64,000 bases of DNA from Lotus japonicus (Eukaryota; Streptophyta; Magnoliopsida; Fabales; Fabaceae), in the NCBI RefSeq assembly GCF_012489685.1, contig NC_080045.1:12673648-12737647 (forward strand), written 5' to 3'. Position 1 is the stretch's first letter. Each line of letters opens with the position of its first letter. Below the pieces are notes generated by a model. That model saw nothing but the letters and a program-made list of their open reading frames with translations, was not told the DNA's origin and made no database searches. Position numbers and translations under genes: made by a program. Shown piece by piece: positions 32,430-43,400 of the stretch.

Positions 32430-32845
32430 CATAAAGTCAAATCAGATATCAACAACCTCAAAAATATAACATCAAATCAAATATCAACAACCTCAACAAT
32501 ATAACATCAAATCCGATATCAACAACCTCTACAATATAATCAAACAATAACGTCTCGCAAGATGGGACAATCACGTGGGACAAACCCACCTCATCGCAAC
32601 TTTAGCGTCTCAAAGGACGGGACAATCACGTGGGACAAACCCACCTCATCGCCACTTAGGGTAGTACACAACATTCCAATAGACAAGCTAACTATACAAA
32701 CTAAGATAGATATCAACGAAATCAGCAACATGGAATTAAATCAGATATAAACATAATCAACAATATATAATTAAATCAGACATAAACAAAATCAAAAACA
32801 TATAATTAAATCAGATATAAACAAGATCAACAACATATAATTAAA
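32430..32845. repeat. Tandem-repeat field inside the 3.6-kb block
   Basis: About 39-bp units with ATCAACAACCTCAACAATA repeat three times (about 32430-32535). A 50-60 bp unit with GACAATCACGTGGGACAAAC is duplicated (near 32566 and 32621). ATATAATTAAATCAGA(T/C)ATAA units recur from about 32755 onward and continue after the inserted MITE. Confidence 0.7.
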
Positions 32846-32849
32846 TTAT

Positions 32850-33114
32850 GGCTAAAAAGCACTTTTGGTCCCTGATGTTTCAAGTTTGTGCAAATTGTTC
32901 CCCTACTCTATTTTTGTCGATGTTTCTACCCCTCATGTTTTCAAACAGTGCATCGTCTACCCCTCATGTTTTCAAACAGTGCATTGTCTACCCCTGACGG
33001 AGGGGTAGACGGTGCACTGTTTGAAAACATGAGGGGTAGAAACATCGACAAAAATAGATAGGGGCAGAATTTGCACAAACTTAAAACATCAGGGGCCAAA
33101 AATGCTTTTTAGCC
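32850..33114. mobile_element. 265-bp fold-back MITE (Mutator-type)
   Basis: Starts GGCTAAAAAGCACTTTTGGT and ends with the inverse (...CAAAAATGCTTTTTAGCC); nearly the whole length folds on itself. A perfect 9-bp target duplication TTAAATTAT flanks it (32841-32849, 33115-33123). The left arm has an internal tandem duplication of a unit starting CTACCCCTCATGTTTTC that the right arm lacks, so the hairpin has a bulge. Confidence 0.92.
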
Positions 33115-33369
33115 TTAAATTATATATAAACAAGATTGATAACATATAATTAAATCAGATATAAACATAATCAACAACATATAATTAAATCATATGACAA
33201 TAACTTCAACAATATAGATCAACTCAGATATCATAAAAAACCAACTATATAATCAAACAATAACGTCTCGCAAGACGGGACAAACGGAGAACGATAACTC
33301 CTGAATGCCACTTAATAACGCCCCTGATAGACGGGACAGACGGAGAACGATAACTCTTGAATGCTACTT

Positions 33370-33460
33370 AATGTGCCACACAGGCCCCACAATACACCAC
33401 ACAGGCTCCACAATATACCACACAGGCTCCACAATATGCCACACTGGCCCCACATGCCTC
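33370..33460. repeat. Short tandem repeats, about 23-bp unit
   Basis: Four units of the form GCCACACAGGC(C/T)CCACAATA, with single-base changes, inside the 3.6-kb solo-LTR-like block. Upstream, GGAGAACGATAACTC(C/T)TGAATG is also duplicated (near 33285 and 33342). Confidence 0.75.
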
Positions 33461-35935
33461 ACAATACAATCCAATAACGCATATGCACAAATATCAACAC
33501 ATCATATAGTTAGCTACTTAGCACATACATAGCATGTGATTCAGCCCAACATCAACCATAACAACAATCAAAACATTAACAACAAATATCAGCCGAAGAC
33601 CTAGAACATATTTGGCAAAAGCCTTAGAACAATCAACATAAGCAAGTATACAACATATCAAAACATGTCAATCAAACGCATGCAGTGCGGATAAATCATG
33701 CAAGACTCAAGGACACTCTAATACTGAGTTACCCTAACCTTTGATTTTCTCCATCCAAGCTCGACATCACAATCCGATCCAAAATCAAGTTCCCGAACTC
33801 AGCAGTTCCCTGGAGCGTCCTCCTCCGTCGTGAACCTCACCGCTTGCTCCCAAAATCTCTCCCCTCGGCTCAACTCGTTCCAAACCTTAAGCAAAGTACT
33901 CTTTCTTCGTCACTAAGAAACAATATAAACTATTAACACTAACTAAACCCGAAAAAAAAACTTCAGAAGCTTCAGAGTTCGACAATTAGGCACGAATGGG
34001 CAACATGACATTTGTTCGCTAAAATGCGCATAACTCGAGCTATAGAACTCGGAATAACACGAAACCAAAGCCAAAATTTCGACAACTGAAAGGGCTACAA
34101 TAACCATAAGGCCATGTTTGCCTAGAATTTAATTCATGTCCCGCCACAAGCCCAACAAATCTCGGCCATAGCAAAAAATAGGGCTTCCCGAACTTTTCTT
34201 CGATCTAAATTAATTCCTATGTATTCTTAGGTGATATCTAGGGTAGGGAAACACTCGGAACAATTACGGGAGCTAAAACTAGAATAGGGGCTTTTTGGTC
34301 CAATAAAATTGCCTTGAAACTCAAAGTCGATGTTTTTCGAAATAGATTTTGAATAGCGATACACAATGCCTTTACTAACAACTAATCTCAAAGGCACTAA
34401 GCCAGATCAAGACTTTTTGATTCAAAAAGTAAACTCATAGAGAAAATGGGGTTTTTGGACAGTTTTTCAAATCTACGGCGACTCGGTGAAAATCCGAACA
34501 TACTGACAGCGATTATAGCATGTTGGGTTGTAGTAGAAGGTAGATCAAAAGAAAAATCGAAGGAATCAGACAATTTTACAAAAAGCTCAAAACTAGGAGC
34601 TCAGAAAGAGATGAAGAAAAGCAGTAGAAAAGATGATTAGAGGTAAGAAGTAGATAGAGTACCTCTGTATCGAACTATAACAACTGACAGCACAAAGAAC
34701 GGTCGAGAAACAACAAAGATCTCCTCTCTTTCTCCTCTCCTCCAACTCGGGGCCTCAATGGTGAAAATGAGAAAATATTTTGTGATTTTTCCTATTTATA
34801 GGAGAGAGAAATTGCGGGAAAATGAATATTTCGCGATTCCGATTTTTCAGTACATTCATCTGTGGATTTTAAGTGAGTTTCCGGCGACAGAATTCCGGAA
34901 CTCAAAACACGTTTCTTGAATTGGAAGAAAACGATCCAGAAGCGGTACGACTCAAAATGCTCTGAAAAACTACTTTTTGCAGCGAATGTCGGATGAGAAA
35001 ACTTCCCTCTGAAGAAAGATTGCAATCGTCGAAAGAAATTAGGCATCGCGAATGGAAACTTCGTTAGAAGCTCCGAATAGATAAAGTCTTCATCCAGGGT
35101 TCAAATTAAAGTCCTTGAGAAGATAGAATTTAGCTTCGTCGGACTTCCGAGAAGTAAAACCTTTCGTGCATACAGTCCAGAGTTCCGTATCGAAACACTG
35201 GTCAGGGGAAAAATAAAGAGAGGTTCTTATTCTTCCTTCAATTGTAAAATTCTCTTAAACAATGCTCTAGGAGCGGATATAGCATTTTTCGGACACTCTC
35301 GACCTTGGTCGGGTGCGAAGATGACTCGTGCTATCACTTAAGCTGACTACAGTATCATCCATAGCCATAAACTAAACCTAATTATCATATAAATAATTTT
35401 CATGACTCATACTAGGGTTCGAGTCAGAAAAATAACATAAGAATAATAGAATATAAAAACTCAATTAATTAATATAACGAATATAGATAAATAATCTAGT
35501 TATTTATTTTAGGGTCTTACATAGTTATATTGGACCTCGTCAATGTTGCTTGGGGGTTTTCCTGCAATTTTTGCAGGTTAGGTGTTAGATTGCTAAAGGA
35601 CGCACTTGAGGAATTTGATTTTATGTATTCCTATGTAATATTGGAGGGGATTATGCTCACTTTGTTTAGTTATATTTATAAAATTAACCATTTCATCTAA
35701 TAAAACTTTTGCATTAAAAAAATGGATGAGTGGATCCTTAACTTGTAAGCTTTTCACATCTTAATGTATTCATTTAATGTATTCTCACTTATATAGTTGA
35801 GAACTACAACACTTCCCCTCGAGTAAGAATCATTTTTATTTTATTTTTTAATACTCCCTCTGAAGTATAATTTGACTTAATTTTTTTTTACTTATTGTTG
35901 AACAACCTTAGCTTGTACTCAAATGAACTTCCTTC

Positions 35936-38330
35936 ATTACAAAAATACTGAAATTTGTGGCGGTTTTCCAAACTGACAGTTTTATTGAAAAGTATGACGG
36001 TTTTAGTTAACTGCGGCTACTATAAAACTTTGTAAAACAGGAACAAAATGAATACTCTGCCTTTGTAAATAGAAACTTGCATAAGTTGTTATTAATTCTA
36101 TTATGGGAAATGCTAATGCACACCCACTATTTTTTTAGAAGGAGTGCATTAGCAAATAGCAACTAACACCTTTGGACAAAAAATTCAACTCTCACTTTTT
36201 AAATTAAGTTAGTGTATAAGGGTATCAAAATAATTTCACAACCCACCCTCTCTCTCTCTCGCTCTCGAGACTTTGCAGAGAACTTTCAGTTCATCACGTC
36301 TTCATCTCTTTTTCTCAGTTTTCTCTCATCTCGTTTCATCTCTCTTAAGCTTACGCTAAGATTTCTTCCATTGCAGCACCACAACCTCCATCACGTCTTC
36401 ATCAGGCTCCCCTTAGCCGGCAGGAACCACGTTTTTCCTCAATTTTTCTTAGATCTAATCTACCCAACCAACGTCTCTCCATAACAGCCATAGACTCAAA
36501 TTGAATCCATCACAACAGACCCACATCATTGAACCAGGTTGGAAGCGTAAGTTTGATTTCCGAAGTCAAAGTTGAAGCATGTGTTGGATTTCAAACAATC
36601 CCTCTCCCCCAATTTGAATAATTTGGGTATTGGGTTTTTGCATCCTCTAGGATGCACCACCACTGAAATTGGTCCTGACATGAGAAAAAATTAGTTTAAG
36701 ATGACATTCTCGTCTTACCTCCGATCTGAGCTTTTCATTTTAATATTTGTAAACGAAATCAAATTCCAATTTGCCATCTCTGAACCAAGCAAACGAGTTG
36801 TGATGGCAACGTGAATTGAGGAAGGCAACGTGGCATTGGTTCATTTACTCTTGCTTCCAAATATTTGAGATACAAGAGTCACTAAGGGCTTTAATAAAAA
36901 GCAAGAGTAATAAAGAATTCAGTGAAGAAGACGCATGAGAGAGAAGAAGAGTGATGAACAATGTTTTGGGTGTGCCCTCTGAAAATGTTGAGTGGGAGAG
37001 AGAAAGTGTGTTCATTGCAAAATTATTTTTTTATCTATATATACAGTAACTTAATTTAAAAAGTGAAAGTTGAGTTTTTTGTCCAAAGAAAAAGGTGTTA
37101 GTTGCTAATGCACTCCTTTTAAAAAAAGAGTGGGAGTGCATTAGCATTCCCCTTCTATTATATATAATTTGGACGATGCTTACTCTTTGTTTTTTTTGTC
37201 CTTTGGCCATCGGTTTTCACGGAGAAATGGGTTTCACGTGACTAATTTGGCTTGGGATACTGTAATGATGTCCCTGACCACAAAGATATTATTTTTTACC
37301 TCAATGAGAATCGAATTCGGACTAAAAACCTAGGCGCAATCCCTTAAAGAAATGTACATTCACCACTTGTGCCACCTCTTATGGTAGATGTTTACTCTTT
37401 GTTAATCATCATCAAATTGATTTGGTTGTGCTGTAAATTTTATTCTTTATATGGGCTGCCTATTATTTCCTTTTCATTATGATTTTGGATAGAACTCCTT
37501 CAAGTGCTTAGTGTAGCATAGTAAAAAAATTATTTTCATGGTAAAAGTTATTTTCCCCCTAGGCCTACTTGTGTTTTCATCTTTAAATTGAAGAAAGTTA
37601 TATCAATCAACCAGTGACATTGTTGGTGATTTTTTAATCTGTGTTGGTTAGGCTCCATCATTGTTGAATTATAATCACTGACTCAGAAAGTTATATCAAT
37701 GCACTAAGCTGTTGATTTTAATATGGTTCATGTGTATATTTTTGTGAGTGCTAGTATGCTACTCAACTTGGCTTTATTTGGTAACTGCATTTTAATACAC
37801 GTGGACTTTGAAATATAAAGTAAAATTTATGTTTGTAAATGATGGTTAAAAACACCTGTATAAAGTATAAACTATAAACAAATCATCTGTGGAAGTTATA
37901 CACAAACTGTATATTGCGTAGGTTACACCGCTGTTTGTTCCAATGCAGTAATTACAAGTGGAAATTACAGCGGCTGAAAGCGCTGTTTTTACCAATGTAG
38001 TAAAAAATAACAAAAAAATTATGGCGATCTGAACCGCCTTTTTATATGAACTGTATATTACGACGGTTTAGACTGCCGTTTTATACAACATATCAAAAGT
38101 TACAAACTACATATTACAACGGTGATGATCACCATTTAATCCAATAGTGACTTAAAGCGGGTGAAACAACGGTTCATCGCAAACCATTATTTTATACTAA
38201 TGGCAAAGCTTATTACGACGGTTTGAGGAAACCGCTGCAACTGTTGATTGTGTGGCATTTAAAACCCTCATAATTTACATAAAAAACCGTCACAAATCAC
38301 ATGTTAATTTGTATTATTTGTGCAACTTTT
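35936..38330. mobile_element. CACTA-like remnant
   Basis: The left end CATTACAAAAATACTGAAAT is close to the CACTACAA start of CACTA elements and is followed by repeated GCGGTTTT/GACGGTTTT motifs. Toward the right (about 37920-38320) are many ACGGTTT/AACCGC motifs and TTTTTTACATAAAAAACCGT-like inverted counterparts, resembling CACTA subterminal repeats. The exact right terminus and target duplication were not found. No transposase survives; the interior is partly the MULE at 36105-37152. Confidence 0.35.
36105..37152. mobile_element. Mutator-like element, 1.05 kb, with clean target duplication
   Basis: Inverted termini of about 110 bp: left GGGAAATGCTAATGCACACC, right (inverted) GGGGAATGCTAATGCACTCC, continuing through AGTGCATTAGCAA, CTAACACC and CACTTTTTAAATTAAGTTA. 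A perfect 9-bp duplication TTCTATTAT flanks it (36096-36104, 37153-37161). The core starts with a CT microsatellite (near 36244) and gene-leader-like CT-rich DNA, possibly captured. No transposase. Confidence 0.88.
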
Positions 38331-39050
38331 TGCCTTAAATGAAAGAAGAAGGTCTATGACTTGTTCGATTGTACTTAAGTGGAAACTCTTTATGTTTTTG
38401 TATTGTATTGTTGAGTCAAGGTGGGTTTTATAGGCTTTGTTCATTATTCTGTCGATTCTTATTTTATTTTATCATAAGCTGTTAGGTTAGACTTTGATAA
38501 CATATCGAATTTTTGAGTTATTGTTGGGATTTGTAACGAGATGGACTAAGGTTTAATTGTTTTCACATTGGAATAAGATGCTAAAAACACAAGTGATTTG
38601 GACATCATCCACATACTTTCATTACCAAACTAATTTGAAAGTAATGAATAAGTGAATTCTAACACTTATAAACTGTTCAACACTTATTTTTCATCAAATA
38701 TAAGACTTTGTACCCACTTGTATAGTTAAACTCTAACATATCAAATTAACCTTTTATTAAGTCTTTTAGTGAGTTAGCACGTCTGCTTGTGACCAACACA
38801 AATTTTAGTTTTGTATCAATTTTTTTTATGTTAGCGTCGGCTTTTGAATGACATCAATGATAATTTTTTTTAGACTAATATTGGAACATCAATTGGAAAA
38901 TGTTCAATTTTAAATTAATCCATGTCCAAAGCACTTCATTTCATAACTATCATTTATCATACTCACGTGTGAAGACATGATCATGCTACTATTTTTCAAC
39001 AAATGATTTTTTTTACATAGGAAATAAAAAACAAAGCAAAAACTATGTTA
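38331..39050. other. AT-rich intergenic DNA, no gene seen
   Basis: Contains a phrase family shared with 18960-19740 (near 38640-38700). Nothing coding recognised. Confidence 0.4.
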
Positions 39051-39054
39051 AAGC

Positions 39055-39560
39055 ATCATGGCACAATGCAACAATAATCCCTAAAGGATAAATCCTTCAG
39101 ACGTGACAAGGCGAATCTTCATGAGAGGCTCTGCGAGCAAGCAGATTAACTGCATGATTTATATCCCTGTCAATGGCCATAAATGATACGTTCCTATCCC
39201 AACCAAGCATAGCCCAAATCCTTGATATTGGTATCTCACGCCCATAACGTTCACACATCTACCTCTGAAAGACCTACACCATGCTAGTGTAATCAGAAGA
39301 GCACACAATGTTTCTGAGCCCCAAGTCTCAGTCATGCTTGAAGCCTACTTCCACTGCCAAAAGCTCTGCTAAAAATGTGTTCCCATGCCCGTGGGTTACC
39401 GAGACGCTTGAGATCCATTGACATGTAGCATCCAGCACCACTGCAGCACATCTCATACGGTTAGTCCCTGGATTCCAACTCTCACTCGTGAACACCTGCG
39501 TCACTGTGGCTCTTCCCCCATCTGTGCCTCCATCGTTGCTCGCAAGGATTTCCTAAACAG
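39055..39560 (-). pseudogene. LINE RNase H relic
   Basis: Minus-strand translation gives CAAVVLDATCQWISSVSVTH, NTFLAELLAVEVGFKHD, then after a stop LGLRNIVCSSDYTSMV and later INHAVNLLARRASHE. This is the RNase H domain found at the 3' end of plant L1 ORF2 (compare ELLAVKTGIELV in the LINE at 19756-24949). Stops and small indels make it non-functional. No reverse transcriptase remains; the copia insertion at 39747 lies just beyond. Confidence 0.75.
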
Positions 39561-39746
39561 CTAGAGGCAAAAACAAATTTTCTCCAGGATTTTTCATCTC
39601 CAGATTGTTTCCCGACACGCAGAAGAGGCCTCCTATGAATTTCTTGTAGTCTTGAGGATGCAACAAATGAATTTGATTCTTAAGTTTTAAAGTAAATAAA
39701 AAAGGAGTTAACTTTTTTTTTTGTTACAAAAAAAGGAGTAAACCTT

Positions 39747-39912
39747 TGTTAGAGATGAATAGTCATATTATCCTACAGGATATTCCTTTATTATTATTTG
39801 TTATATTTTGTAATATGCCTCAGAATATTCCTTAGCATATTCTGTAATTTTCTATTATAAATAACATTATCTATCTCACACACAATTTGTGGTGAGAGTA
39901 TCCAATCTTACA
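39747..39912 (+). repeat. 5' LTR of the copia element
   Basis: Contains AATATGCCTCAGAATATTCC, a TATAAATAAC box near 39858 and a short transcript-start region before CACACAATTTGTGGTGAG. Confidence 0.95.
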
Positions 39913-39922
39913 TGGTATCAGG
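39913..39922 (+). other. Primer binding site
   Basis: TGGTATCAGG directly after the LTR matches the start of the plant initiator Met-tRNA primer site (TGGTATCAGAGC), shortened relative to the 1.9-kb element. Confidence 0.8.
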
Positions 39923-40452
39923 TTTTAGGTTCTAAACCCTAGCCTTCCAACCTGTGCCGCCACCTTCTCTCCTTTCTTTTTTTTTTCTATTCTAGCTGCT
40001 GCCTCCGCCTTGCTTTCCGTGCACCAACCTTTATGTTTTTTTTACGGCCTCCAATTTCGTGCAGCACCCTTGTCGCGTGGTTCTCCGCGCCCCTGACGTC
40101 AGCCTTTTTGTCCCCTGTGTAGCATCATCTGCACGTGTCACGGTGCTGTTCGTTCTCCGCGCACTTGCCTTGTAGCCCAGCCGTCAGACATCAATTTCCG
40201 TTCCCTGCCACTTTGTGCTTTGTGCCGTGTCTTGGTCTGCGCCGCCAGCATCTTTGTTCGTGCTCCACGCTGCACCACGTCAGATTTTGCAGCCGTTATT
40301 CCTCTCCTTCCGTGCCGCCTCACTTGCACACAGTTCCACGCTGACTACTTGCCCACGTGCCCAGATTTCCGTGCCAACACTTCAGATTTTGCAGTAGTTT
40401 ATTTTTTGGCAGTGGTTGATTTATTTTTTCTTGCTAGTTGAAATTTTCCCCT

Positions 40453-43400
40453 ATGGCTTCTGATGCATTTCCTCCGACTTTTTCCTTCAACACTTTGGTG
40501 CACATGCTTACAGTGAAACTTAAGCCAGATAATTTTCTTCTCTGGCGTAAACAGGTTACTGCTTTTCTTCAGAATCAGAACTTGTATGATCTTGTTGACC
40601 CTACAGTCGATCCTCCGCCAGAATTTATTCAACAGACATTTGCACAAACTGTTACTCAACCACAACGCAATGGTGCTCCTTCTCCAAATCCTCTTTATGC
40701 TGAGTGGCAGGCTCGAGATCGTAATGTCAACAGTCTGCTTCTTTCCTCCCTCACTGAGGAGGCCTTATCTGAGACTCTAAGCGCAACCACTGCTCGTGAT
40801 GTTTGGGTTGCTTTACACTCTGCTTATGCCTCCCGCAGCAAGGCCCGTGAACTACGTCTTCGTGATGAACTTCAACTCATGCGTCGTGGTTCTCTATCAG
40901 TTTCTGAGTATGGGCGGAAATTCCGCACCATCTGCGATCAGCTGGCGGCTATTGGTGCACCTGTGCCTAATGATGATAAAGTTCACTGGTTTCTTCGTGG
41001 TCTTGGCCCTTCATATGCAAATTTTTCCACGGGTCAGCTTGATCAGGTACCCCTCCCTCTCTTTACTGACATTCTTTGTAAGGTCGAGAGCCATGCTATT
41101 TTTCAGGCTTCTCTTGAAGAATCAGTGACCCCTCCCCCTGCCGCCTTCCATGCGAGCAATCAGCCCCGCTCTTCTGGTACTCCGTCTTCCACTAGTGGCA
41201 ATCGTGGAAATTTCGGTGGCGGTTCTCGTGGTGGAAATCGTGGAAACTCTAATGGTGGATCTCGCCAGCGTCGCAATAATGGTGGCTCTGGTCGCCGTGG
41301 CTCTTACACTCCTCGTTGTCAAATTTGTCGTGAGCAGGGTCACTATGCCGATAAGTGTCCGGTTCGCTGGGATCGTTCTTCTGAGTCTGCTAATTTGGCA
41401 CAATCATTTGCTGCGGGTTGTTCATTGGACAACTCAAACCGTTCCGACTGGTATATGGATACAGGTGCCACTTCTCATATGACTCCTTCTCTATCTCAGC
41501 TGACGGACTCTCATGCCTATTCTGGTAATGATCGTGTTCTTGTTGGTAATGGGGCTGGTTTACATATTACTCATATTGGTTCTCGTTCCGTTTCACATTC
41601 TGTTCCTTTATCTAATGTTTTGGTTGTGCCTCGGTTAACTAAAAATCTTGTCTCTGTTAGCAAATTGACTCGTAACCATAATGCTAAAGCTATTTTTCTG
41701 GATGATTCTTTTGTTATTCAGAACCGCCAGACAGGAGTCGTTCTGGGAAGGGGCCGATGTGATAACGGACTTTATGTGCTTGATCAAGGATCGCAGGCGC
41801 TGCTTACCACCAGTTCTCCATTACCTAGTGCCTCCTTTGAATTGTGGCACTCACGATTAGGACATGTTAATTTTGACATTATTCAACAATTGCATAAACT
41901 TGGTTGTTTCAATGTTTCCTCTATTTTGCCTAAGCCTATCTGTTGTACTTCTTGTCAGATGGCTAAGAGTAAACGTCTAGTCTTTTATGATAATAATAAA
42001 AGAGCTTCAGCAGTTTTAGACCTTATACATTGTGATTTGTGGGGACCATCTCCTGTTGCTTCTGTTGATGATTTTTCGTACTTTGTTATTTTTGTGGATG
42101 ATTTTTCCCGGTTTACTTGGTTTTATCCATTGAAGCGCAAGTCTGATTTTTATGATGTTCTTGTTCGCTTCAAAGCGTTTGTGGAAAATCAATTTTCTCG
42201 GTCGATCAAAGTTTTCCAAAGTGATAATGGCACCGAATTCACTAATAACAAAGTCCAGACTTTATTTGCTTCCTCAGGTGTGCTTCATCGGTTTTCATGT
42301 CCTCATACTCAGGCCCAGAATGGACGGGTTGAACGGAAACACAGACATGTTCTTGAGCTTGGTCTTGCTATGTTGTATCACTCACATGTCCCTACTCGCT
42401 ATTGGGTTGATGCTTTCAGTGCTGCGGTATATATTATTAACCGTGTCCCTTCTAAGGTGCTCTCTAATCAGATTCCATTTCAGCTCTTGTTTCATGTTGC
42501 GCCTACGTATGCTAATTTTCATCCCTTTGGCTGTCGGGTGTTCCTGTGCTTGCGTCCATACATGAAAAATAAATTTAGCCCTCGGAGTACTCCTTGCATA
42601 TTTTTGGGATATAGCAGTCGCCACAAGGGATTTAAATGCTTCGATCCAGCTCTTTCTCGGACTTATGTGTCCCGTCATGCTCAATTTGATGAGTTTTGCT
42701 TCCCTTTTGCAGGTTCTCACTCTTCCCCTCATGACTTGGTGGTCTCTACGTTTTATGAACCGGCTTCCGGTTCTCCTCCATCTCCACAACCTGTTGTTCC
42801 TGTTGTTCCGGAGAGTTCACCGCCTATTGGTTCTCTGTCTTGCCCATCTTGTGATGACTCAGATGTCCTACCTGCTCTGCCGATCCCTCCTGACGATGCA
42901 CCGCCTTCGCCGGTTCCTCCTACCCCAGCACAGCCGGCCACCCCTCCTGTTGGGACTCAGGCTCCGCATGCTTCACCACCGGCTACTCCCCCTGCTGTGG
43001 CTCAGGTTCCCCTTGCTCCTATTGCTGCTCGTCCGCGGACTCGCTCTCAGAATGGTATTTTTAAGCCGAATCCGCGTTATGCCTTGGTTCATGCTCAACC
43101 TACTGGCCTTCTCACTGCTTTGCATACTGTTACTGAGCCTAAGGGATTCAAATCAGCTATGAGGCATCCTCAGTGGTTGGCAGCCATGGAAGATGAACTT
43201 TCTGCCCTTCATAAGAATTGTACTTGGACTTTGGTCCCTCGCCCTTCCCCTACCAATGTGGTTGGGAGTAAATGGGTCTTTCGCACCAAATTCCATAGTG
43301 ACGACACTGTTGAGCGCTTAAAAGCGCGTTTGGTGGCTCAGGGTTTCACGCAGATTCCAGGGTTCGATTACTCTCTTACTTTCAGTCCTGTTGTCAAAGC

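Larger units (their letters stand above)
31912..35521. mobile_element. Large solo-LTR-like block, 3.6 kb
   Basis: Begins TGTAACGCCCCGAC and ends GGGTCTTACA, the TG...CA type ends with a short TGTAA/TTACA inversion. No second copy of the ends, no primer site and no polyprotein were found inside, so a solo LTR of a large-LTR retrotransposon is the simplest reading. The interior carries several tandem-repeat fields and one MITE. TTGGA stands before the start (31907-31911) and again at 35530-35534, eight bases past the proposed end, so the right boundary is uncertain. Alternatively it is a large non-autonomous element. Confidence 0.45.

Noticed and set aside
33305..33532. 75-aa frame with repeated HTGST units
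   Set aside because: It translates a 23-bp tandem repeat inside a non-coding LTR-like block.
37280..37385. Minus-strand SINE-like sequence (GGCACAAGTGGTGAATG ... GAATTCGATTCTC)
   Set aside because: The box-like motifs are suggestive, but no flanking duplication or A-rich tail was found, so it was not listed as a feature.
40438..40452. Extended copia polyprotein start
   Set aside because: The upstream extension begins at TTG; the first ATG is at 40453 with a normal Gag start.
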